A program made the position numbers and the translations under genes. From Mobilitalea sp. (lineage in GTDB: Bacteria > Bacillota_A > Clostridia > Lachnospirales > Lachnospiraceae), in NCBI GenBank assembly GCA_029974875.1, contig JARKQP010000127.1, positions 1 to 26,390 of the forward strand: a DNA stretch of 26,390 nt, read 5' to 3'. Positions within the stretch are counted from its first letter, which is position 1, and every line of letters begins with the position of its first letter. The notes beneath the pieces were generated by a model. That model worked only from the letters and a program-made list of their open reading frames with translations. It did no database searches and was not told the DNA's origin. Positions 8,325-16,336 of the stretch are shown piece by piece.

Positions 8325-8376
8325 ATTCGGAATATGAAGTATATCTTATTAACTGGCTAATTATTTTCAATGACAG
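8325..8376. repeat. Right arm of the 52-bp inverted repeat, with embedded dyads
   Basis: Reverse complement of 7611-7662 (47/52). The arm reaches into the ribosome site of the first ArsA gene. A 13-bp dyad ATATTCGGAATAT lies at 8323-8335, and ATACTTC 8306-8312 / GAAGTAT 8336-8342 form a wider one, so it may carry operator sites for the neighbouring MarR protein. Confidence 0.88.
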
Positions 8377-8385
8377 GAGGATACA

Positions 8386-9564
8386 ATGGGAAGGATTTAT
8401 ATCTTTACAGGAAAAGGCGGTGTCGGTAAGACCAGTGTTGCGGCAGCACATGCCATCAAGAGTGCGGAGGAAGGGAAAAGGACACTTCTGGTAAGTACGG
8501 ATATGGCGCATAATTTAGGGGATCTGTTTGAACGCCCCCTTGGAAAGGTTCCTACGGAAATCATGGGGAACCTTGATGCCTATGAAATTGACCCGGAATA
8601 TGTAATGGAGCAGGATTTTAGCCACATGATGCTTAGCCTTATAAAATTATTGCCCCAAAGTGATGGCAGCGCAATGGAGGACTATGGAATTTTTCCAGGC
8701 ACGGAAGAGCTCTTTGCGCTATTGAAAATCAATGAAATCTATCAGGAGGGGGTCTATGAAAGGATCATAGTGGATTGTGCGCCGACAGGCGAAACATTAT
8801 CCCTGCTAAAATTCCCGGAGCTGCTTTCCTGGTACATGGAAAAGCTGTTTCCCATCGGTAAAATTGCAGTAAGGGTATTATCCCCTATTGCCAGGCAGTT
8901 ATATAAGGTTGAGCTTCCAAACAAAGCAGCTATGAGCGATATCGAGAAGCTATACCTGAAGCTTTACCATTTACAGGAACTTCTTAAAGACCGGGAAACC
9001 ACCAGCATCAGGCTGGTGACATTACCTGAGAAGATGGTAGTGGAGGAGACAAAGCGCAATTATATGTATATGAATCTTTATAACTTTAATGTGGATGGAC
9101 TTTATATCAACCGTATCCTTCCCGGTGATATAGCAAATCCGTTTTTTGGGGAGTGGTTAAGGATCCAGAAGAAATATAAGGAACAGCTCAAGGAAAGCTT
9201 TTCGGCTGTACCGGTTTATGAGATTCCCTGGTATGACGAAGAACTGCGGGGAATGAAGGCAGTGAAAAGGATTTGTAAAGATGCGCTTACCAGTGATGAA
9301 ATATTTGATGCAAGGATTATTACACAGAGGGAATGCTTTGAACAAAACAATGCAGGATATCTCATGACGGTTACCCTGCCTTTTGCCGACAAATCCGGAG
9401 TGGATTTGTACCAGTCAGGCAGTGATATCATTATTAAGATCAATAATTTTAAACGAAGCATCCCGCTTCCCAATGTACTGAGAAGCTACAGGGTAACAGG
9501 AGCGAAAATGGATGGGGGAATATTAAGCATACAGTTTGGAAAAGGAGATGCCGCTTATGAATAA
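8386..9564 (+). CDS. ArsA/Get3-family ATPase with C-terminal HSP20-like domain (first copy)
   Basis: A 392-residue deviant-Walker ATPase of the ArsA/Get3 family. P-loop GKGGVGKT is at residues 9-16, with the signature lysine; the switch I-like motif DMAHNLGD is at 39-46; the switch II-like motif DCAPTGET is at 130-137. The last 75 residues (from TLPFADKSGVDLY) look like the small beta-rich HSP20-like domain found at the end of some bacterial ArsA proteins. It is a single ATPase half, unlike the double ArsA of arsenite pumps, so it should dimerise with itself or with the second copy downstream. CAGGAGG precedes the ATG. No arsB, arsR or arsC is nearby, so tail-anchored or other membrane-protein handling is at least as likely as metalloid export. 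Substrate unknown. Confidence 0.88.
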   Translation: MGRIYIFTGKGGVGKTSVAAAHAIKSAEEGKRTLLVSTDMAHNLGDLFERPLGKVPTEIMGNLDAYEIDPEYVMEQDFSHMMLSLIKLLPQSDGSAMEDYGIFPGTEELFALLKINEIYQEGVYERIIVDCAPTGETLSLLKFPELLSWYMEKLFPIGKIAVRVLSPIARQLYKVELPNKAAMSDIEKLYLKLYHLQELLKDRETTSIRLVTLPEKMVVEETKRNYMYMNLYNFNVDGLYINRILPGDIANPFFGEWLRIQKKYKEQLKESFSAVPVYEIPWYDEELRGMKAVKRICKDALTSDEIFDARIITQRECFEQNNAGYLMTVTLPFADKSGVDLYQSGSDIIIKINNFKRSIPLPNVLRSYRVTGAKMDGGILSIQFGKGDAAYE

Positions 9565-9799
9565 ATCGCTGATAGAACGGGTTACAGAGGCAAAAATGTA
9601 TCAGAAAAAGGCTTTGCAGGCTCTTCTTCCGGAGAATACGGCAGAGCATGTTGAAGTGATTGAACGGGAGCTGAGGGCTATTTTTATGGAATGCATGAAA
9701 GGAATGATGAAGCAGGACGGAGCTAGGGACAGCGAAAAAGAAAGCCGGCACCAGGAGGCTGGAGCAGGGAAGCAGACAAAAAGGGTTAACATTGAATGA
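9557..9799 (+). CDS. Small protein encoded between the two ArsA-type ATPases
   Basis: An 80-residue, highly charged protein. The chosen ATG at 9557 has AAGGAG about 9 nt upstream and overlaps the preceding ATPase gene by 8 nt; an in-frame ATG at 9536 lies deeper inside it and lacks a site. Residues 1-55 are predicted helical with hydrophobic spacing (LIERVTEAKMYQKKALQALL, then EVIERELRAIFMECMKGMM), and the C-terminal third is polar and probably disordered. It has no membrane segment or signal peptide. I do not recognise the family. Overlap on both sides implies translational coupling and a likely physical link to the ATPases, for example as an adaptor (inference). Confidence 0.75.
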   Translation: MNKSLIERVTEAKMYQKKALQALLPENTAEHVEVIERELRAIFMECMKGMMKQDGARDSEKESRHQEAGAGKQTKRVNIE

Positions 9800-9813
9800 A
9801 GCGGGGGAGGAAT

Positions 9814-10989
9814 ATGAGAGTAATATTATATACGGGCAAGGGCGGTGTAGGAAAGACGAGCATAGCCGCCGCAAGTGCACTGAAGCTGGCAAGGGAAGCA
9901 AAGAGAGTTTTAATTATGAGTACGGATATGGCGCACAGCCTGGGTGATTGCTTTGACCTTCCGCTTGGGAAGGAGCCGGTTTTAGTGGCAGAGCATTTGG
10001 ATGCCCTGGAAATTGACGTAGTAGATGAAAGTGAAAAGACCTGGGGGCGTATGAAGGATTATATAAAGCAGATGCTCATGATGAAGGGTGAAGGAGGAAT
10101 TGAGGTAGAAGAGCTTCTGGTTTTTCCGGGGCTGGAGGAGCTGTTTTCACTATTTAAAATTCTCGATTATTGCGAACAGGAGAAATACGACATAATTATC
10201 GTGGATTGCGCGCCGACCGGAGAAACACTTTCATTATTAAAATATCCACAGAAGCTATGCGGCTTTATTGAAAAGATACTTCCGATAAAAAGAAAAGGTG
10301 TAAAGCTTGCCGGTCCTGCAGCTGAGAAATTACTGAAAATACCGATGCCGGAGGACTCTGTTTTTGATGATATTGAGTATGTTATGAAAAAGATGGAGCG
10401 TCTACAGGAATTAATGTCAAACAGGGAGGTATTCAGTATCAGGATCGTGACTACGCCTGAGAAAATAGTAATACAGGAATCAAAACGAAACTTTACCTGT
10501 CTGCATTTATATAATTATAATGTAGATGCCATCATTGTAAACCGGATTTACCCGGACTACGCAATGCAGGGCTATTTTAATAAGTGGATGGAAATGCAGG
10601 AGGAAGGAATACATGAAATAGAAGAGAGCTTCTCCGAGGTTCCTAAATTTTATTTGGAATTACAAAGGGTAGAGCTCCGTACAGTCCCTATTCTTACGGA
10701 GGTGTCGGAAGGCTTATTCAAGGATGTGGATATTTCAAAAGTATTGTTTCAGCAGGAAATCTTCGAGGTGATCCAGTCTGGGGAGCACCGGGCATTAAAA
10801 ATCCTGCTTCCCTTCGCAGCGAAAAGTGAAATGGATTTAAGGCAGAAAGAAAATGAAATTGTCCTGTCTATAAAAAATGAAACGAGACGCTTCATGGTAC
10901 CAAAAGAATTTGCAGGTGCGGAGATTGAAAGAGCAAAATTTGAAGACAATTATTTAATTATATTTTTTAAGGGTAGGGAAAAGGGCTAG
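9814..10989 (+). CDS. ArsA/Get3-family ATPase with C-terminal HSP20-like domain (second copy)
   Basis: A 391-residue paralogue of the ATPase at 8386. P-loop GKGGVGKT is at residues 8-15, followed by DMAHSLGD and DCAPTGETLSLLKYP; the C-terminal beta-rich HSP20-like segment begins near LLPFAAKSEMDL. An ATG at 9796 overlaps the preceding small gene by 4 nt, but GGGGGAGG lies directly before the ATG at 9814 and that start matches the N-terminus of the first copy, so it is preferred. The two copies differ throughout, which suggests an old duplication with distinct roles, perhaps a heterodimer echoing the two halves of classical ArsA. A shared terminator follows. Substrate unknown. Confidence 0.88.
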   Translation: MRVILYTGKGGVGKTSIAAASALKLAREAKRVLIMSTDMAHSLGDCFDLPLGKEPVLVAEHLDALEIDVVDESEKTWGRMKDYIKQMLMMKGEGGIEVEELLVFPGLEELFSLFKILDYCEQEKYDIIIVDCAPTGETLSLLKYPQKLCGFIEKILPIKRKGVKLAGPAAEKLLKIPMPEDSVFDDIEYVMKKMERLQELMSNREVFSIRIVTTPEKIVIQESKRNFTCLHLYNYNVDAIIVNRIYPDYAMQGYFNKWMEMQEEGIHEIEESFSEVPKFYLELQRVELRTVPILTEVSEGLFKDVDISKVLFQQEIFEVIQSGEHRALKILLPFAAKSEMDLRQKENEIVLSIKNETRRFMVPKEFAGAEIERAKFEDNYLIIFFKGREKG

Positions 10990-11008
10990 AAGAGATTAAA
11001 TAAAATAT

Positions 11009-11076
11009 AAAACTCCATTGCTAAAACGGATGGGAATAAATAGCCTGCATTCGCTTTTAGTAATGGAGTTTTATTT
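11009..11076. terminator. Bidirectional terminator between the ArsA operon and gph-like gene
   Basis: Arms 11009-11026 and 11055-11072 pair over 18 positions with one G-T wobble. A-rich left and T-rich right ends suit termination of both the plus-strand ArsA operon and the minus-strand phosphatase gene that converge here. Confidence 0.85.
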
Positions 11077-11101
11077 TAGTAGTGGGATTTTTTATGCTGG
11101 A

Positions 11102-11746
11102 TTAAATCAAGGTTAACAATTCCCTGGGGGTATCGATAAGAAAATCAGCGCCCTCTTCCCTTAATACCTCCCGGCGGCGGAAGCCCCAGGTTACACCGAT
11201 GCATGGGATACCGGCATTTTTTGCGGTCTGGACGTCTGTCTCAGAATCCCCGACCAAAACGGCGCAGTCCAGGGTGGAGCCTAGCTCCTGCAGGGCGGTA
11301 TAGATGCTGTCCGGTGCGGGCTTTCTCTTGATTTCGCTGGTTTCACCGATGGCAACGGGAATAAGGTTGCCAAAATAAGTCTGGGCTAATTCCTTAACAG
11401 CTGCATCATATTTATTAGAAACGATAGCCAATTTATAATTAAAACGGTTCAAATCGAGTAAAAGCTCCATGATACCATTGTAGGGTCTCGTCTTATTCTG
11501 CATATTCTTTTTATAAAGAGTCTTAAATTCCTCCATGATCTTTGTGGCCTCCTGGTCAGGACAGCCGCTCGGAAGGGATCTGCGGACCAGGTTCCATACG
11601 CCATTTCCCACAAAGCGCCTCACATCCTCCAGTCTCTGGGGAAGATAGCTGTGCTGCATCAAAACTTCATTTAAGCTATCCCTGAGATCATCAAGTGTGT
11701 TTAATAAGGTTCCATCTAAATCAAAAATTACAGTATTATATTTCAT
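11102..11746 (-). CDS. HAD-family phosphatase, phosphoglycolate phosphatase-like
   Basis: A 214-residue HAD-superfamily hydrolase resembling Gph/PpaX. Motif I FDLDGTLLNT carries the nucleophile and general-acid aspartates, motif II is IVSNK, motif III the Lys in KRKPAPD, and motif IV GDSETD. A helical cap domain of the phosphoglycolate-phosphatase type lies between motifs I and II. The possible ATG at 11755 overlaps the only AAAGG; the ATG at 11746 has it about 9 nt upstream, so the protein is taken to begin MKYNTVIFDLDG. Likely activity is hydrolysis of 2-phosphoglycolate or a small phosphate ester (HAD substrates overlap, and PpaX acts on pyrophosphate). It stands alone on the minus strand, converging on the ArsA operon. 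Confidence 0.88.
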   Translation of the reverse strand: MKYNTVIFDLDGTLLNTLDDLRDSLNEVLMQHSYLPQRLEDVRRFVGNGVWNLVRRSLPSGCPDQEATKIMEEFKTLYKKNMQNKTRPYNGIMELLLDLNRFNYKLAIVSNKYDAAVKELAQTYFGNLIPVAIGETSEIKRKPAPDSIYTALQELGSTLDCAVLVGDSETDVQTAKNAGIPCIGVTWGFRRREVLREEGADFLIDTPRELLTLI

Positions 11747-11856
11747 TGGGAACATCCTTTCTTACTGGCAAAGTCATGATAAGTTCGGAAAGGAAAGCTG
11801 AGTGCATCTGCTTCCTATAAATAGTTATTAGTACTATATGCTTGTTTCATTAGAAA

Positions 11857-11875
11857 ATTTCATAAATTATGAAAT
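11857..11875. promoter_or_regulatory. AT-rich 19-bp palindrome in the gph-fhs gap
   Basis: ATTTCATA and TATGAAAT flank a 3-nt centre. It sits about 110 bp upstream of the phosphatase start and about 90 bp upstream of the fhs promoter. The form suits a dimeric repressor site, but no regulator can be named. The rest of 11756-11963 shows nothing else I can support. Confidence 0.35.
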
Positions 11876-11963
11876 ACCAAGGATAGTATATACTCATTAT
11901 GTCACTTAACGCAAGAGAATTTTTAGTATACCTGTCGAAAAAGAGCATTTGAGCATTTTTATC

Positions 11964-11992
11964 TTGTAAAAGGGGGAAGTAATTTGTATAAT
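11964..11992 (+). promoter_or_regulatory. Predicted sigma-A promoter of fhs
   Basis: TTGTAA at 11964-11969 and TATAAT at 11987-11992 are 17 bp apart, with a predicted start near 11999, which coincides with the first base of the structured leader. Confidence 0.72.
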
Positions 11993-12000
11993 ATATCAAG

Positions 12001-12079
12001 AATGAAAAGCGCATTCATGATCTTGTTGCTCCGGTCGCATGATTCAAACAGGCTTGGTCATGCGATTGGGGCTTTCATT
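12001..12079 (+). other. Structured 5' leader of fhs
   Basis: An outer stem pairs AATGAAAAGC (12001-12010) with GCTTTCATT (12071-12079), with one bulge. An inner helix of about 11 bp, including G-U pairs, joins CGGTCGCATGA with TCATGCGATTG. The fold begins at the predicted first transcribed base and ends about 20 nt before the ribosome site. fhs genes in Firmicutes can be controlled by ZTP or tetrahydrofolate riboswitches, but I could not match either consensus, so the class is left open. Confidence 0.5.
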
Positions 12080-12114
12080 GTATCAAAATCGATAATATGA
12101 AAGGCGGCACAGGA

Positions 12115-13785
12115 ATGAAATCAGATATTCAAATTGCCCAAGAGGCGAAGCTGAAACATATTGGAGAGGTAGCGGCGCAGCTTGGCATTTCAGAAGATGA
12201 CCTGGAGTTCTACGGGAAATACAAATCCAAGCTTTCTGATGAATTATGGGAAAAAGTAAAGGATAGAAAAGATGGCAAGCTGGTGCTGGTAACAGCCATT
12301 AACCCGACGCCGGCCGGCGAGGGGAAGACAACAACCACCGTCGGGCTTGGACAGGCTCTCGGCCTGCTGAAGGTAAGCTCTGTAATCGCACTCCGTGAGC
12401 CTTCCCTGGGACCCTGCTTTGGTATTAAGGGTGGAGCTGCAGGCGGCGGGTATGCACAGGTGGTTCCCATGGAGGACTTAAATCTTCATTTTACCGGGGA
12501 TTTCCATGCGATCACTTCCGCAAATAACCTGCTTGCTGCCCTGCTTGATAACCATATCCAGCAGGGAAATACCTTGAATATAGATACGAACCAGATCGTC
12601 TGGAAGCGTTGTGTGGACATGAATGACCGTGTCCTGCGTAATATTGTGGTTGGCCTTGGGCGTAAGGCGGACGGTGTCGTGAGGGAAGACCATTTCATTA
12701 TCACCGTAGCCTCTGAAATTATGGCAGTGCTCTGCCTGGCGGAGGATATGGAGGATTTAAAGAAACGGATCGGACGCATCGTGGTTGCCTATACCCATGA
12801 CGGAAAGCCGGTAACTGCAGAGCAATTAAAGGCAGTAGGCGCCATGGCAGCCCTGTTAAAGGATGCATTAAAGCCGAACCTGATCCAGACCCTGGAAAAT
12901 ACACCGGCCATTATCCATGGAGGACCCTTTGCTAATATAGCACATGGCTGTAATAGCGTAAGAGCTACGAAGACGGCCTTAAAATTAGCGGATGTGGTGG
13001 TGACGGAGGCAGGCTTTGGAGCAGATCTGGGGGCTGAGAAATTCCTGGATATCAAATGCAGGATAGCCGGATTAAAGCCGGATGCCATTGTTTTAGTAGC
13101 AACCGTGCGGGCATTGAAATATAACGGAGGGATGCCAAAGACAGAGCTATCAGGGGAAAACCTTAAAGCCCTGAAGCTTGGTATCGTAAACCTGGAAAAG
13201 CATATAGAAAACCTTCATAAATTCGGGGTTCCCGTAGTTGTAAGCCTGAACCGCTTTGTGACGGATACGGAGGCGGAGGTTACATTTGTAAAGGAATTCT
13301 GTGAAAGCCTGGGCTGTGAATTCTCACTCTGCGAGGTATGGGAAAAAGGTGGGGAAGGCGGTATTGAACTGGCAAAGAAGGTGCTGTCCACCCTAGAAAC
13401 AAAGGAAAGCAATTACAAGCCGCTGTATGATGAGAAGCTATCCGTCAAGGAAAAGATTGAGACCATAGCAAGGGAGATCTATGGTGCGGACAGCGTGACC
13501 TACGACCCGTCTGCCGAAAGCTCCATTAAGACGATTGAGGCCCTTGGCTTTAAAGAGCTTCCAATCTGCATGGCCAAAAACCAATATTCCCTGTCTGACG
13601 ATGCCACGAAGCTGGGAAGACCAACGGGCTTTAGTATTAATATCCGGGAGGTATATGTATCGGCAGGAGCAGGCTTTATTGTGGCAATTACAGGAACCGT
13701 AATGACAATGCCAGGCCTTCCTAAAGTACCGGCTGCAGAGGGTGTTGACGTGGGTGCGGATGGCAGGATTACAGGGCTTTTCTAA
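12115..13785 (+). CDS. fhs: Formate-tetrahydrofolate ligase
   Basis: A 556-residue cytosolic enzyme making 10-formyl-tetrahydrofolate from formate, tetrahydrofolate and ATP; it feeds one-carbon units to purine synthesis and, in acetogens, the methyl branch of acetyl-CoA synthesis. The family length and N-terminus ([17 protein letters not shown]) match, the ATP loop [10 protein letters not shown] is at 64-73, and [20 protein letters not shown] follows. The C-terminus has the usual [10 protein letters not shown]. An ATG at 12097 is in frame but has no ribosome site, while AAAGGCGG supports 12115. It has its own promoter and structured leader. No Wood-Ljungdahl genes are adjacent, so acetogenesis cannot be inferred. 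Confidence 0.96.
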   Translation: MKSDIQIAQEAKLKHIGEVAAQLGISEDDLEFYGKYKSKLSDELWEKVKDRKDGKLVLVTAINPTPAGEGKTTTTVGLGQALGLLKVSSVIALREPSLGPCFGIKGGAAGGGYAQVVPMEDLNLHFTGDFHAITSANNLLAALLDNHIQQGNTLNIDTNQIVWKRCVDMNDRVLRNIVVGLGRKADGVVREDHFIITVASEIMAVLCLAEDMEDLKKRIGRIVVAYTHDGKPVTAEQLKAVGAMAALLKDALKPNLIQTLENTPAIIHGGPFANIAHGCNSVRATKTALKLADVVVTEAGFGADLGAEKFLDIKCRIAGLKPDAIVLVATVRALKYNGGMPKTELSGENLKALKLGIVNLEKHIENLHKFGVPVVVSLNRFVTDTEAEVTFVKEFCESLGCEFSLCEVWEKGGEGGIELAKKVLSTLETKESNYKPLYDEKLSVKEKIETIAREIYGADSVTYDPSAESSIKTIEALGFKELPICMAKNQYSLSDDATKLGRPTGFSINIREVYVSAGAGFIVAITGTVMTMPGLPKVPAAEGVDVGADGRITGLF

Positions 13786-13825
13786 ATAGGAATAAAATTA
13801 AAATAAGGTAATTGAATAAATTAGT

Positions 13826-13887
13826 GCCTCCGGTTAGGACAGAGGGCATAGGATCATATGGATACTTTTCAACCGGCTTTTTCAATT
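13826..13887 (+). terminator. Possible terminator after fhs
   Basis: CCGGTT 13830-13835 pairs with AACCGG 13871-13876, followed by CTTTTT. AATTGAA 13810-13816 and TTCAATT 13881-13887 may add an outer stem. The 35-nt loop makes it weaker than the other terminators in the window. Confidence 0.45.
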
Positions 13888-13915
13888 GACTTTTCGACTT
13901 AAGAAAATTGTGGAA

Positions 13916-13972
13916 CTATCTAAATTATTTGTCGTCTATTTATTATAGGGAGTAAAAATATATTTTAGATAG
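13916..13972. repeat. 9-bp inverted repeat upstream of the lipoprotein gene
   Basis: CTATCTAAA 13916-13924 and TTTAGATAG 13964-13972 are perfect complements separated by 39 nt, ending 36 nt before the lipoprotein start. It may be a paired regulator site or a leader stem. I could not place a convincing promoter here. Confidence 0.4.
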
Positions 13973-14007
13973 TAGGATATACGTTATTCTGAAGGGAAGG
14001 TGTCAAA

Positions 14008-14583
14008 ATGAAAAAGAGGAATCTTATATTAAGCCTGGTATTATTGGTTGTTTTTGTTTTTGCAGGGTGTGGTAAAGTGGAGCAACCCATAGGGCAGCCT
14101 GTGGATACTATTCCTGATGAAAGCCCATCAGCCTCCTTTGATGAAAAGACAGATGCTAAAGAAAAGACGGGTGTTGAGGGAAAGACAGATGCTGAGGGAA
14201 AGACAGCTGCTGATAATGACAAGGCTGATCTTTTAGGCATACAGCTGAGTGCCACAGATATAACACCAACCGGCTTGACCTTGGTATGTAACCAATCCGG
14301 CGGACAGGCAACAGGCGAGTTATTTACGGGCAGCATGTACTGGCTGGAAAAGAAAGTAAATGGGGAATGGGTAGCCGTAGAAATGGTGCAGGATAATATA
14401 GGCTGGGATGACATGGCACTGTTAATCCAGATGGATGGAAGTACAGAATGGACGATTGATTGGGATTGGATCTACGGTGTACTTCCGGCTGGAAGCTATC
14501 GGATCGGAAAAGAAATTTTAGATTTTAGGGCAACAGGCGATTATGATACCCATACCTATTACGCAGAATTTGAAATAATGTGA
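14008..14583 (+). CDS. Putative lipoprotein with Ig-like C-terminal domain
   Basis: A 191-residue exported lipoprotein. The signal peptide MKKRNLILSLVLLVVFVFAG ends in a lipobox (FAGC) with the lipidated cysteine at residue 21. Residues 22-75 form a low-complexity linker with a repeated K-T-D-A-E-G-like unit (EKTDAKEKTGVEGKTDAEGK). The rest is beta-rich with many aromatics (SMYWLEKKVNGEWVAVE, then GSYRIGKEILDFR), resembling small bacterial Ig-like domains in clostridial surface proteins. GAAGGGAAGG precedes the start. It should be anchored on the outer face of the membrane. Its partner and function are unknown, and it seems to be transcribed alone. Confidence 0.8.
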   Translation: MKKRNLILSLVLLVVFVFAGCGKVEQPIGQPVDTIPDESPSASFDEKTDAKEKTGVEGKTDAEGKTAADNDKADLLGIQLSATDITPTGLTLVCNQSGGQATGELFTGSMYWLEKKVNGEWVAVEMVQDNIGWDDMALLIQMDGSTEWTIDWDWIYGVLPAGSYRIGKEILDFRATGDYDTHTYYAEFEIM

Positions 14584-14757
14584 CCGCAATCTCTTGGCTT
14601 TAGACGGTGGATAGTTCACTTAACGGGTTAAATTTTTCCTCTTTTTTATAAAGTCAGCATATAATCCCCACATCCATCGTATGATTATAAAAAAAGTACA
14701 AGTATTCATTATAATCTATGGGAGGGCTACCTGCCAGACAAGGAAGGACAAGAGGAT

Positions 14758-15339
14758 ATGATTGAGAAGATTCCATTTACTTACACCAATGATATCACAG
14801 TAATCAACCAGGAGCAATTTGATGTCCATATGCGCCTATACGAAGGATATGTAACAAATATTAACAAGATAGATGAGATACTTCAGGGCGGCGATGCCCA
14901 GAGGGATCAGTCAAATACGACCTTCAGCTTTTACAGGGAGCTGAAAAGGGGAGAAACCTATGCCTTAGACGGTGTCATCCTGCACGAGCTTTATTTTGAA
15001 AACATAGGCGGAACCACACCGGAGCCGGACCAGTCTGTCAGGGACCAGATCGCAAATGATTTTAATTCCTTTGAGGCTTGGCAGGAGGATTTCATAGCTA
15101 CCGCAAAGGCGAGCAGGGGCTGGGCAGTGCTGGCCTTTGACCAAAGGAGCAACCGGCTGCGGAACATCAGCCTGGATGCACATGATCTTGGAAATATCGC
15201 TTATTCCGCACCTGTTTTGGTGCTTGATATGTATGAGCATGCCTATTTTCTCCAATATGCGGATGATAAAGCAGAATATATCGATAATTTTATGAAAAAT
15301 ATCAACTGGGATGTAGTAGCAGACCGGATGAGATTTTGA
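14758..15339 (+). CDS. Divergent Fe/Mn superoxide dismutase
   Basis: The 193-residue protein fits the Fe/Mn superoxide dismutase fold, which converts superoxide to oxygen and peroxide in the cytosol. All four expected metal ligands can be placed: His24 (FDVHMRLYEGYV), His76 (VILHELYF), Asp157 and His161 (LVLDMYEHAYFLQY). Details are unusual. The N-terminal H-x3-H-x3-Y pattern is replaced by H-x3-Y-x2-Y, and the second-sphere residue usually Gln appears as His in LDAHDLGN, which is seen in some non-classical subfamilies. AAGGAAGG and AAGAGG lie upstream of the ATG. It appears monocistronic, with a strong terminator. Activity and metal are not certain, because the N-terminal pattern departs from typical enzymes. 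Confidence 0.82.
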   Translation: MIEKIPFTYTNDITVINQEQFDVHMRLYEGYVTNINKIDEILQGGDAQRDQSNTTFSFYRELKRGETYALDGVILHELYFENIGGTTPEPDQSVRDQIANDFNSFEAWQEDFIATAKASRGWAVLAFDQRSNRLRNISLDAHDLGNIAYSAPVLVLDMYEHAYFLQYADDKAEYIDNFMKNINWDVVADRMRF

Positions 15340-15364
15340 TAATTTAGGATGGCTGCAAATAACA

Positions 15365-15450
15365 CAAAAAAGGATACTTATTTTCTTAAAATAGGAGAAG
15401 GGATGTTAACCAGAGCCTTGAAACCTAATAAGAGATGAGTATCCTTTTTA
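15365..15450 (+). terminator. Terminator with a large loop after the superoxide dismutase gene
   Basis: AAAAAGGATACT 15367-15378 pairs with AGTATCCTTTTT 15438-15449 (12 bp perfect, extendable by two more pairs) and ends in a T-run. The loop of about 56 nt is longer than usual. Confidence 0.75.
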
Positions 15451-15743
15451 TGATGAGAGTATTAGTAGGCTATTTTATAAATCCAGCCAAAGCTGATTAG
15501 TCTGTATTATTTTGAGGTGCAGCTGATAAATTGGAGGATCAATTGGAAGAGGGCTTGATAAATTGTAGTGGAAATTCAAGGCAGAAAGAGATATAATAAC
15601 AAAGTGAATCGAGGAGGAGTTACCAGCAACGGAGAATCCAATTTTCATCAAAGCAGCAGCAAAGTCCGCAGAGAGGAAACATTCTTTCAGGAATGAATAA
15701 TGATGATAGATAGATAAAAGTCTGGGAATGGGAGAGAGCTATT
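15450..15743. other. Gene-free stretch before the acetyltransferase
   Basis: About 290 purine-rich bases without a supported gene. A TATAAT at 15592-15597 could be a -10 box, but no -35 sits at the right distance. Apart from the ribosome site GGGAGAG near 15730 I see no structure I can support. Confidence 0.4.
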
Positions 15744-16292
15744 ATGAAAATGGAAGAAATGGAAATAATATTAAAGAACGGACTAACAGCAGTTTTAAAA
15801 AGCCCGGAGGAAGAAAATGCAGAGGCTCTGCTAAATTACATGAAAATCATGTCAGGTGAGACAAACAATGTACTCCGCTATCCGGAGGAAGTAACCCTTA
15901 CGGTAGAGCAGGAAAGGGACTATATCAGAAATAATTTAAACGATGAGCGGGACTTTAACCTATCAGCCTTTATTGACGGCAAGCTAGTTGGAAATTCCGG
16001 TATTTTCGGCATAGATACAAAGCTCAAGGTACGCCACCGTGCCCAGCTTGGAATAGCGGTAATCAAAGATTACTGGGGCATGGGAATCGGAGATTTATTA
16101 ATGAAACACTGCATGGAGCAGGCAAAGAAAAACGGATATGAACAAGTGGAGCTGAGTGTAGTCACCACGAATACCACCGCGGTCTCATTATACAAAAAAT
16201 ATGGCTTTGAGATATGCGGCACAATAAAGCGTGCGCAAAAGCTTAAGGATGGTACTTACCAGGATCATTATATCATGATTAAGCTTTTGTAG
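15744..16292 (+). CDS. GNAT-family N-acetyltransferase
   Basis: A 182-residue acyltransferase of the GNAT superfamily that moves an acetyl group from acetyl-CoA to an amine. The beta strand LGIAVIKDYW leads into the CoA pyrophosphate loop GMGIGD (the Q/R-x-x-G-x-G type), then the helix LLMKHCMEQA, and the family ending AVSLYKKYGFEICGTIKRA. The form is close to RimJ/RimL and unassigned small-molecule acetyltransferases, so the substrate is open. GGGAGAG lies about 8 nt before the ATG. It appears to stand alone between the superoxide dismutase and methyltransferase genes. Confidence 0.88.
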   Translation: MKMEEMEIILKNGLTAVLKSPEEENAEALLNYMKIMSGETNNVLRYPEEVTLTVEQERDYIRNNLNDERDFNLSAFIDGKLVGNSGIFGIDTKLKVRHRAQLGIAVIKDYWGMGIGDLLMKHCMEQAKKNGYEQVELSVVTTNTTAVSLYKKYGFEICGTIKRAQKLKDGTYQDHYIMIKLL

Positions 16293-16336
16293 TATTGAAA
16301 CAAAAATAAAAGAACGAGCGTCTAAAAAATAAAAAA

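Noticed and set aside
8386..10989. Arsenite-resistance operon
   Set aside because: ArsA-like ATPases alone do not make one: no ArsB, ArsD, ArsR or ArsC nearby, and the regulator is MarR-type.
12001..12079. ZTP riboswitch upstream of fhs
   Set aside because: The GGTCGC...AACAGG part is suggestive, but the conserved CCGGG-type second half is missing.
14680..14716. PerR-like box before the superoxide dismutase gene
   Set aside because: Only one half (ATTATAA) matches the expected palindrome; AT-rich sequence makes this likely by chance.
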